DNA of 64,000 nt from Termitomyces sp. T153 (Eukaryota > Basidiomycota > Agaricomycetes > Agaricales > Lyophyllaceae): the NCBI GenBank assembly GCA_018296165.2, contig JACKQL020000040.1:62001-126000 (forward strand). The letters run 5' to 3'. Position numbers and translations under genes: made by a program. Under the pieces are notes generated by a model. The model was not told the DNA's origin, did no database searches, and was given only the letters and a program-made list of their open reading frames with translations. Below, one piece after another: positions 12,401-21,600 of the stretch. Position 1 is the first letter of the stretch, and each line of letters opens with the position of its first letter.

Positions 12401-12829
12401 GAGGCATGAGAGTTGAGTTTGTTGATTTAGTGATATATCATTGTGTATAATTGGAGCTATGTGCTGAGGGGAAGAGGCTCTAGACAAGATACCTGAACAT
12501 TGTAATGGGGTAGAAGGCAGACTATTGGCAGGACTAGAGGATAGACCATTTGTGCCACCAAGCAATTGAGATGTAGATGACACAGGTTTCACAAGATGCA
12601 CCTTCACATGAGAAATAACTGACATAAGAGCATTAGATATTTCAACTGGAGCTGATAGAATGGCAGGTAAAGGTTCTTGAAGTAATGATCCCAATTCTTG
12701 GAGGCAAGGGGCAATGTTGACTGTAATCCCAAAATGCTCTGAAGAAGTATCTCCAGATATTCCAGAACTTATCTCTGGATTGAGGAGGTCTGTCACAGAT
12801 AGAGGAGGCATATCAGTCAACAAGAACAA
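9407..12829 (-). pseudogene. decayed DNA-transposon transposase, probably Mutator-like
   Basis: A long multi-exon minus-strand gene can be followed with stops. It starts near 12829 (MFLLTDMPPLSVTDLLNPEI), has a linker GAPKGQSKEGKTVTCHLLKD, and then about 11470-11200 HCDTYGG...CPYTLVTLKGVHHHPIPL, a Cys/His pattern like WRKY-GCM1/FLYWCH fingers of some Mutator-like transposases. After HPILKTYL and LTDLHVSLAN (11190-11000) comes DQHGGQAKG near 10460, then LVCITHQDWEGTIQAIEEGG (10200-10110) and ATSNIVESTHSDINREG (about 9975-9925), an N-x-x-E arrangement like the end of MULE catalytic domains. It ends in a charged coiled coil (EEEDQKIEAFNKKLKF, EQEVEKARSQYEKAKTAYNK) with TAA at 9407. In-frame stops, for example TGA after YLESSEDTIGYLF near 12340, show it is dead. 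Family assignment is from architecture only. Confidence 0.5.
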
Positions 12830-13298
12830 AAGTAAAAATTAATACTATTGAAAGTGCTACAATGCTACCAACTAAGGGAAGACATGGAGATGTAAAGTCT
12901 TTTGGTTGAGGAATTTATTAATGATTGACAGTGAAATATAGAGAGCAAGAAGCCTGGAAGTGAGGGTACAACATGACATGACATTATGTTGACAAAGAAT
13001 CCAGAAGATAATGCAATTCATTTATCCTGTCCATAGAAACCAAGGTGGCCACAACCAGCAAGTGTGCCAGCCAGCCATCAACATATCTCAGAGCATATAT
13101 TACACAGAAAGTCACATGGGGGGTCAGCACTCCATTTTTCAAAAATTTTCCATGTCTGTTTGAACCTTATTTGTTTATCTTTGCTTGCCTCTGCCAAATC
13201 TGGTTCATCTGCTTGCTTTAGACTGTCAAAATAGCTGTTGGCATATATGAACAGGTTCTTTTGATGGGATTGAGTGGGACCAATTGACTGTAGACTCA
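12830..13298. other. CpG-poor repeat DNA, no gene recognised
   Basis: Between the transposase start and the tandem repeats. A 112-codon minus frame crosses 13078-13416 but shares no recognisable motif and runs into the tandem repeat; I treat it as chance. Confidence 0.4.
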
Positions 13299-13975
13299 AT
13301 TGGACTACCTGTCCTATTAGAACATAACATGTTACAACTCTGTGACCCATTGCTCTGAGAGGTGACAAAGCTTTGGCAACTGCTGGTCTTTCAAACTCCA
13401 TAGCAGGGAAACCCAAGCCACTACATACCCCCCTTGTGTTTGAGGCCTGGGGTAACAGTGTGCAAACAACTAGCTACACCAGGAGTTGAACACAACTCTC
13501 TGTGTTCCACCAAATGTAATGGTTCTGCCTAAAATGGAACACACCAGAATTGCACATAACAAACCAGTTGGACTACCTGTCCTATTAGAACATAACATGT
13601 TACAACTCTGTGACCCATTGCTCTGAGCTGAGAGGTGATAAAGCTCTGGCAACTGCCAGTCTTTCAAACTCCATAGTAGGGAAACCCGAGCTGCTACATA
13701 CCCCCCTTGTGTTTGAGGCCTGGAGTAACAGTGCACAAACAACTGGCCACACCAGGAGTCGAACACAACTCTCTGTGTTCCACCAAATGTAATGGTTCTG
13801 CCTAAAATGGAACACACCAGAATTGCACATAACAAACCAGTTGGACTACCTGTCTATTAGAATATAACATGTTACAACTCTGTGACCCATTGCTCTGAGA
13901 GGTGACAAAGCTCTGGCAACTGCTGGTCTTTCAAACTCTGTAGTGGGGAAACCCAAGCTGCTACACCAACTGATG
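13299..13975. repeat. tandem repeat, ~272-bp unit, about 2.5 copies
   Basis: TTGGACTACCTGTC followed by TATTAGAA(C/T)ATAACATGTTACAACTCTG recurs at about 13299, 13569 and 13841, giving a period near 271 bp. Each unit also contains GAGGTGA(C/T)AAAGCT, CCCCCCTTGTGTTTGAGGCC and GTAATGGTTCTGCC. The last copy is cut short where the next repeat block (13968) begins. A CpG-bearing relative of part of the unit is at 7229-7290. Confidence 0.8.
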
Positions 13976-14194
13976 TAGCTTTTTTTTTTGTTTTGGTGGG
14001 TTTGGTAAATGCTTGCCACACAGAGGCCTCCAAAATCACTCCTTACCCTTGGAACCTGCAATTACAACAACCTCTGCAGCTCAATGTGAGGAGTGGAGAT
14101 TTCTTTTTGAGGGATGAGATATTTTTTTAGCATGTATTGGCCACTGAAGTGACTCCTTTCTTATTTTTTCTGGTGCAGCAATGAGTCTAGGGCT
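13968..14194. repeat. left flanking repeats of the DIRS-like element
   Basis: Two blocks abut here. Bases 13968-14069 (CCAACTGATGTAG to GGAACCTGCAATTACAA) recur as a direct repeat at about 17998-18098, on the other side of the element. Bases 14071-14194 recur at 6605-6728. The pair of ~100-bp direct repeats flanking the coding region could be the terminal (split) direct repeats seen in some tyrosine-recombinase retroelements. Confidence 0.65.
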
Positions 14195-14284
14195 ATAAAT
14201 TGGCTGAAGAGGAGAGAGGAGGGGAGGGTGGAGGTGAAAAAATAATGTGACAAGTAGCTGATAGGAAATAGAGAGAATTAAAAC

Positions 14285-15130
14285 TCAATGACATTTCTTC
14301 AGGGCTGCTAGTTGCAAGGCCATCCTGATGCATGGATTCTTGCATACATAGGTTGTCCATGCTGCAGATGACCAATGGCCAAGGTCTTTGATGATATCTT
14401 CTGAAATTCCTAAGTATGTGTAATATGCTGCACCCCCTGCTCAAGCTGAATGGCCCCCAGAAGAACAATCAACAAAGGCAAATAGTTTTGATTCAAACTA
14501 TGATCTGGTGGGGAGAGGACCATTTTCCCTAATGAATAGAGCATGCTGAAGACTGTGAATTTTGTCTTGTCTTTCAACATATTCCTGCAGCAACAATACT
14601 GGGTCTGCAGTCTCTTGATGGGTGAATAAGATATCAGTGCCATGAAAAAATGGGTCAGCTTTGTGGTATGGAAGGTGATATCTGGCATATCCTGGGGTGA
14701 ATTTTAACAATGACCTTTTGATCATCTTCCTCTAGTCAGGCATTTCTTTCACAGTTTTCTTAACAAGCTCACCTGATCTGTGACGCATGTAGAAGCAACA
14801 TGACATCATTGTTGCAAAAAGCAAGTCATTGTACTCTGCTGTGCATCATGCCAAATTTACAAATTCTGTGAGGTGATGTGAGCATAGAGGCTGTTTCCTA
14901 TGAATTGGATTGGCACATACTTTCTTGGATCCTCTGATGGTTGCTTGAACCATAGGATGCACCCTGTTATTGTCAAAATCAGGGTAAAAGTTGCAAATAA
15001 AATGTTGAAGTCCTGTCAAATATTTTGGGCCTGAGGCTATAAATCTCAAAGTGTAAGCTATACATGCCAATGTCTGTGGTGTAGGATCAAGAGGAAGATT
15101 ATGGTTTTGTCTTTGCCCACTATGTGACAA
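14285..15130 (-). pseudogene. DIRS-like element A: tyrosine recombinase
   Basis: The N-terminal part reads PTPQTLACIAYTLRFIASG and QATIRGSKKVCANP (15100-14910). The catalytic part reads YHKADPFFHGTDILF (about 14660), ALFIRENGPLPTRS, and after a frame change GHSA-stop-AGGAAYYTYLGI, GHWSSAAWTTYV and the end at TGA 14285-14287. The HxxR motif of the family is present as HSA followed by TGA at 14441-14443, where an Arg codon is expected. The nucleophile Tyr in WTTYV remains. The enzyme would insert circular cDNA without making a target-site duplication. Confidence 0.75.
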
Positions 15131-15477
15131 ACCTTGAGGTCAATTCCAGTCTGTAAAATTATGCCTGCTACTGCTTGGACCACTGAGTTGTGCAAGGATT
15201 TGGATGCCCCTAAGGTGTTGAACACTGCAACCAAATCCAAGCTATCTGTGAAGATGAGGAGATGGCAAGGATGTGAGAAAGAAGCCATGTGAAAAACAGC
15301 TGAAAGAATTGCAATGAGTTCTAGAAAGAAGATATCAATCTTTGTAGATGTATCCTTGGGTGCTAACTGGTATACAAGACCATTCCCTGCATAGACAAAT
15401 GCCATACCCAATCTTAGGCTACCATCAGTCCAAATCACCATATCTGCTGCACTGTTATTCCATTGCATAGTATCCAA
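15058..15477 (-). pseudogene. DIRS-like element A: RNase H domain
   Basis: MVIWTDGSLRLGMAFVYAG supplies the first RNase H Asp, FLELIAILSAVFH the Glu, and LLIFTDSLDLVAVFNTLGAS the next Asp, in the expected spacing. The end of the domain (HIVGKDKTI) is frame-shifted relative to what follows. In intact elements RNase H removes the RNA template during cDNA synthesis. Confidence 0.75.
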
Positions 15478-15516
15478 GAATCAAACCCCCATTGATTTTG
15501 GGATGATGTTGATTGA

Positions 15517-16224
15517 CTAATTCATGTCCACTATGACCTCCTTGATGAGGTAAATCTCTGCATGCATAGTCTCTTTCCCTGACATCTTCCAATACATCTC
15601 TGTAAGTGTGGGTTGGCCCCATGGTAAAACATTGAGTAGCCAATTTAAATGACCTGCTAAATGTTGCCAGTTGCAGAGTGGTGGCCTTCTCAATGGAGTT
15701 TCTATGAACAATTCTATCTTGGAGACTATATCAGCAACTGAATAATCAGAAAGAGTAATGGTGCCCCAATTAATATCAACCCAGAACCCTATAATCTTCA
15801 GCTTCTCCCCAAGTTCCTGCTTCTTCTCTTCCCATGGACACCCTATAGCATCCCACAGGACAAGGAGTTGCACTTGATTCTTTGGTCAAGAAACACCTGA
15901 GTACATGATGAGATTCTTGCTCTTATCCCATGAATAAAAATTTTCCATGAATACATGCAAGTCAGTGATGTTGAATTTTTTTATCCTAAGCCAACACATA
16001 AATGCTGAAACTGCACACCAACAACAAGGAGAGGCACAATTACCAAAAACCAGACAATGAACAATGTACCAGATTTTATCAACTTTCATCACCTGTTGAA
16101 GTTGCCACAAGATATGAACCAGAAGATTTAGGAACACACTTGCCACATCAGATTTCCAAGTGAGTAATAACTCATTCAAAAAACTCCATTTTGCATTATG
16201 CATGGCTTGCCCAAAAGTTTGCAT
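15517..16224 (-). pseudogene. DIRS-like element A: reverse transcriptase
   Basis: DVASVFLNL carries the first catalytic Asp. WYIVHCLVFGNCASP corresponds to the middle of the palm, and LHVFMENFYSWD sits where an active RT has x-x-D-D; both catalytic aspartates are altered (Glu-Asn). The thumb region CNWQHLAGHLNWLLNVLPWG follows at about 15680. A stop or frame change lies near 15880. The enzyme would have copied element RNA to DNA; this copy cannot. Confidence 0.7.
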
Positions 16225-16521
16225 ATCATCATATCAAACTCTGACTTCAACCTTAGGAATACTGTTGTTAAGTCCCAAAGCTGAGTGGTCTGTGACCACA
16301 CAAGCTTTGTTCTTTGGCCAGATGACAAATAGAGGCAATGACTTCATGTCCAGCAATAAATCACTGATGTTTTCTGCTCTGGACCACTGGCCTGCCTTAA
16401 CCTCTTTGTCTTGAAAGATCTGTATTGCTTCTAGATCCTCCTCCTCTGTTGAATAATTGTTGAGCTGATTATCTTCTTCAGATAGCCAATTCTCTCCCTC
16501 ATCAAAGGGCCAAAAGCCTTC

Positions 16522-17656
16522 TCAAAGACTTCTCATCACCAATTTTACAAACGACTGATTTGGATGTCCCCATAAAAGGTGTTTGAACCTGTCAATATTG
16601 AAAGGAGTTTTCATGTAAATGCTGTCCTTTAGTGCCTCCAACATGGAACAATAGATCAGGTTATCTATAAGGTGCTGCAGAAGTGAGGGAAGTGGTCTGG
16701 CAGTCTCTGTGTCTATAGCTGATGGTGAGATAGCAGAAGAGATTTCTGGGTCCCATATGAATCCTCTATGGAACTTTGGGTCATCCTTGTCTGATTCCTC
16801 CTGCAAATGCTTCAACCTTGATGATTTAAAGGATCTGGTACTATGAATACCAGAATGATCAAATTCAGTTGCCTCTGCCCAATCAATATTGTTGTCATTG
16901 TTGATTGAGCTTCTTGAAACATTCTTTGACATATCTAGCTTTGTGGGCACCATTGCATTCATAGCAAATGCTATGATGATGCCCACCTGGGCATGGATGC
17001 AAAGAACAAATGCCCAAATCCTAGTTTTGGCAGACTGCTGCCAATGGCTTGCATGGGGACTGATGGTAAGATGCACTTCACTTTGTGCCCACTGGATTAG
17101 ATACCATGCTGAGAAGTTGAGCCAGGAAAGGAACATGAAGTTTATAGTCTTCATCCATATAGAATGGGTTACATGCATAACAATCACAGATATCAGCATC
17201 AAAACAGATAGCAATAGGTGCTCCCCTCAGAATATGTTGGCAGAAATTGATGATCTTGCTTTGATATTTAGCCAGTTCATCTTCCCTGTGAGGGTAGAAT
17301 AATACAACTCCAGCCATCCAAGCATCAAACACATGCATCCAGTCTGATTTGGTGCAAACTAGCTTCTTGGCCAATGCAAAATCCTTCTTAATGAGTGAGA
17401 AGCCACCTATGAAATCCTTTGGTTTGTCATTGTGGTCATATCCTTTCTCAAGAGTGGCATAGAGTTATTCAAAGTTGACAAAGTGGTCAAGGATGACCAA
17501 ATTCCACATTGCACACAAGAATGGATCCTTGAGAGCCTGTGATTGCCCCAGATTGATAAGGGAGTCAATCACCCTTTTTTTGGCATACTGTTGATGAAGG
17601 TACCAGGTTCTTGAGATATGGGGGTCATCAGTGTTCTTACCCTGCAGCAATGCCAA
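16522..17656 (-). pseudogene. DIRS-like element A: Gag-like region and start of RT
   Basis: Frames at 17656-17465 (DPHISRTWYLHQQYAKKRVI), 17374-17078 (WMHVFDAWMAGVVLFYPHRE, DADICDCYACNPFYMDED, VPFLAQLLS) and 17214-16522 succeed each other with frame changes. The last ends in LPSLLQHLIDNLIYCSMLEA and HPNQSFVKLVMRSL, the stretch that in relatives leads into the reverse transcriptase. Where relatives have a Cys-rich segment after the Gag core, here the frame has shifted (WAFVLCIHAQVGI). Identification as Gag rests on memory of Agaricomycete DIRS-like elements and on position. Confidence 0.55.
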
Positions 17657-17857
17657 GTGAGGACTGGCAGAAAGGAGGGATTGAGGAATGAGAACTGGTC
17701 CAATCAGCCTCTTGGGTTCATCCAGGAGTTTGGCAAGTTAATCAATGGTGATTGTAGGGGGAGGAGCCATAGGAGTGACAGCTTGTTCAAACTTAGCTTG
17801 TAATGCTTCCCAAGTGGCTTCCTCAGTGGCTGGGGCCTGAGAGTCTCCAGTGGTCGC

Positions 17858-18098
17858 TCATGTGAGTGCAAGACCATTGCATGGACTGGCTGGTGCAAAA
17901 CCATTGCATGATGAATGTATCTGAGACCTCGGGCCCTACTGTTCCCAGCCCGGTATCTGCCAAACACTGGCACCAAGCTGAGAATGGCCGTTGATCCCAA
18001 CTGATGTAGTTTTTTTTTGTTTCAGTGGGTCTGGTAAATGCTTGCTGCACAGAGGCCTCCAAAATCGCTCCTTACCCTTGGAACCTGCAATTACAATG
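17858..18098. repeat. right flanking repeats of the DIRS-like element A
   Basis: Bases 17858-18000 match 7088-7228 (shared GCATGATGAATGTATCTGAG and GGTATCTGCCAAACACTGGC-type stretches), and 17998-18098 is the direct repeat of 13968-14069. Some CG sites survive here (CCTCGGGCC, CCCGGTATC), so the decay is incomplete at this edge. Confidence 0.65.
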
Positions 18099-18669
18099 AC
18101 CCATTCCTGCCTCAAAACATCTTGACCACATCCTTGGCAGCTTGGCAGCAGCTTCTAAATTGGCAGCTCCATCCACATTTCTGCTACTGGTGGAGCTCCC
18201 AAAAATTGTCATGAAACGAGGGGGGCTGGTCATCTTTGTGCTTTCTGCTCAACTGGCATAATTAGGATCTTATTGTACCTAATGTCCTTACTTTGTGCAG
18301 AGTCATAACCTCTTTTGATTTTGATGATTCTACTTTACATTCCTATCAATCACTATTTACTCCAATAATAAATCAACATTGTCTGCAGTCTTTATACAAC
18401 TCTTGGAGGATGCCTGTGCTGGGTGAGTCATGCTCTCTTGGGGAAGCTCCCTCGAGCGCTGCCTCAGCTTCAGGCCTATCTAATCAGGTCTGATTAAGAA
18501 GGCCTGGCAATCTGATTTGACCTAATTTGCTTTTCGTCCAGATAAGGCACCCAGAGCACGACCTTTTGACACAGGTTGCCACGTGCGTGGCATACGCGAA
18601 ACACGTGCTTCCTCACCTGTGATTTGAGCACTTGTTTCCCAGCGGCGCAGAGGACTACGCAAATCGTAC
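18099..18669. other. transition from repeat to gene island; promoter region of the next gene
   Basis: No coding remnant recognised. CpG content rises sharply at about 18540. The last ~130 bp before the ATG at 18670 are the likely promoter and 5' untranslated region; no convincing TATA box is seen. Confidence 0.4.
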
Positions 18670-21600
18670 ATGTCCTCCAGCAGACGCTCCTCCTCATCTC
18701 GCTCGACATCAACACTGCGCTCGCGAAAGCCACCCGTTTGGCGGACAGTAACAATATCGAAGAATTCCTCGGCTAGCACGGGCCTGTCGTACGTATTTGC
18801 AGAGCCGGAGCACGGGTCACCGCTGGCGTCTGCTAAATCAAATTTGCCTGTGATCAAGACGTTTACGTTGGACGAACTGGACGTCAAGGAGGACGAAGAT
18901 CAAATAGTAACCGCTATGGTTGGCCAAAAGATTGTTCGGGATCAACAAGCAGCCACTCAAGGTGAGTGGAATCAGACAATAATGAATTCCAACCTAAGAA
19001 GTTGCTCAGAGGATGCACCCTTGTTGGCTGACTTGCCAAATCCTGCCTCAACTGAAAGGGAAGACAGCAGGCAAGATAACGTGGCGAGCCAAGGTATGCT
19101 ATTTGATACACATCGAATTCTGTCTGATGGATCATGCAGGAAACGCGTCGTTATTACCTGAAGAAACGCCAGAGGCGGAATCACTGGCGACTGAACTGGT
19201 TCCCGTGGCGCCGTCAATTAACATAACAGCTAGTAGCCTAACCACAAGCATCCCCGAGTCAATCCCGTTTCCTTCAGCCGACACCCCTTCACCTCGCAAG
19301 CCGTCTTGGTTTGGCTCGCTTTCCCGAGCTAAGGGACGAGCTAAGGCTGATCAATTGCATCGACGTGCAGTCACTTCCGTTGAGCGTTCATCCACCAACG
19401 TAACAGCAACCGATCTGAACGCACCGCTACCAATCACCCCGGCAGCGCACCCGCCCGCTACCACTCCAATCGATGCAACAGTAATGCCGCTACCACTGTC
19501 TCAACCTCCTACACCAATCCCTTCACCACCGCAAGCCGTCCCGCGCCACCCCACTTCTAAGCGTTCCTGGTTCTCTTCACCTCGTCCACCTACCCCCGAA
19601 CGTACAAACTCTGTACCATCTTCTATCGACGAGGAAGTTCCCTTTCTTGCTGTATTCCCTTCGTTATCTTCATCGTCAACATCCATCGCAACGCCTACGA
19701 TTGTCACAAGCCCTAGTAGCGACACTGCCTCTGGCAGACCACGACTATCATCTCTCAATCCTTCAACAAGCAGATTTGCTCTTAGTATACCCTTACTCGG
19801 ACGGCCAAAGGTTTTATCAGAAAAAACTACTAATATGGATTTAAAACCGAGTAAGCTCTTACAATTCTTGACAGTTACACTACGGCTCAATATTTCTGAA
19901 GTTTCCGAACCATCACCAGCTCCCGCTGAACCAAACCCAACATCAGAGCCTGCCACAGTACCCACTATCGTACCAAAGATTGCAATCGTTATGCCAGATC
20001 CATCTCCCGTCCTTGATCCACCATCCACCACAGCCGAAGAGGTCAACACCGCATCCTCTCCCGTTCCCTCTACCATCCAACCATCCTCCTCCTGGTGGTC
20101 CTATGTAGGCTGGTCGTCTTCTTCCCCCTTAACGACCCCCACGCCCGCAGAATCTGCACAGTCTCCCAATCGTGATGTCTCGCCTACACCCACCGTTCGT
20201 GGTACAACGCCTGCTTCGCCGGCTGATACAAACCACAATACAAACACGGGCTCCATGCCTGCCGATTCCAGCGTGCAAGCGCCACCTGATTCTAACGATT
20301 TAACGACCACCCCCGGACCCGAATCAGGAGATGATGGAGGCAGTGTATTTCCAACCTCTTCAAGTTCCTGGTACAACCCCTGGACATGGTATCCGTCCAC
20401 GTCCACGTCCACTTTGACTCTTGCACCTGCCCCTAACACAGCTACAGAAACCGCCACGCCTACCCCGGCAGAGAAGCCCGATCCTGAAACTCGGCGCACA
20501 CTCACACGGGATAAAGAGGAAGAAGACACTGCGCGGGTGCTGGCCGAAACTTTAAATTTGAAGAACTCGGAACCGGAACCGGAACAGAAGACGCTGAATC
20601 CTGTCGAAGCCACTATCACCATGAACAGGTCAGGATGGGCATCTTTCTTCTCTTCGAAATCTCTTTTTGTGAAGTCTATAACTGCCCCACCGGACGTGGA
20701 GAGGGATGAGAATGGGATGGAGGTGATGGATGTTCCCGATGACGAGCCCCAACAACAGCTGCAAAATCCAATTCAGGCACCAGCACAAGAACGGGGCCGC
20801 GACGCCACTGTAAAGGACCCAGCCACCTCCGCGAAGAAGCACGGCAGACGGGAGAAGACTAAGGAGAAATTATCAGATGGAAGCTCATCCCTTACACCCT
20901 CAACTTCGCGCTCCTCCTCAGTCACCCCGGCTTCCAACCTCAAAGGCAAGGCACCTCCACTGATCATCGCCGACTCCATCAAATTCACGCCCGCCTCTTC
21001 CTCCGTGCGCTCCTCAAGCCCTGCTCCCAGCATGAAGAAACCACCCTCGCCCTCGCCCTCGCCCTCGGTCCAGTCTGCCTCCACCTCCATCGCCCAGAAG
21101 TCGAAGTCCCAACCCACTTCTGCATCAAATCCTCCAAATCGACCCACGCGCATCCCTGTACCAAATCTTATCCTCCCCTCATGGTCGGATACCTTCCACA
21201 CCCTCCCGCGCAGCCAGGTATCACTGCCGCCACGAGCCGGATCAGAGGGCGCGTTCAGCAAGACGATGCGGTTCGTCAGTGGGGTCTTGTTCGCTGGCGA
21301 CGAGAATGCCCAAGAGTTGTCGGATACGGACAGGGAGCAGGAGAAGCAAAGGCGGGAGAGGGCCGAGCGCTTCAAATATTTCGGGAAGGAGCTCCCTCGC
21401 GCGTACGATGTCGCGAATCCTCCGCCTCCACCGCTGTCGACTTCTACTTCTAGTTCAAGGTGGGGCATGGGTAAGGGCAAGGGCAAAGCGAAGGAAGTAG
21501 GAGAGGTAAAGGAAGACGTGTTGAGGGGGTGTAAGCGCGTGGTTGTCATTGGTGTGCACGGATGGTTCCCTGGCGCTGTCATGCGAAGCGTTATTGGTGA

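Larger units (their letters stand above)
14285..17850 (-). mobile_element. DIRS-like (tyrosine-recombinase) retroelement A, decayed
   Basis: Minus-strand coding remnants occur in the order Gag-like (17656-16522), reverse transcriptase (about 16224-15880), RT thumb and connection (15873-15517), RNase H (15477-15058) and tyrosine recombinase (15130-14285). This order and the lack of an integrase are typical of the DIRS order. Every domain is interrupted by stops or frame changes and CpG is nearly absent. Short direct repeats flank it at 13968 and 17998. Confidence 0.8.

Noticed and set aside
13748..13780. GTGTTCGACTCC (minus strand) inside the 272-bp repeat, B-box-like
   Set aside because: First base differs from consensus and no A box upstream; a SINE origin of this repeat is not supported.
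16889..17302. 137-codon plus-strand frame
   Set aside because: Antisense to the Gag-like part of the DIRS-like element; no motifs.
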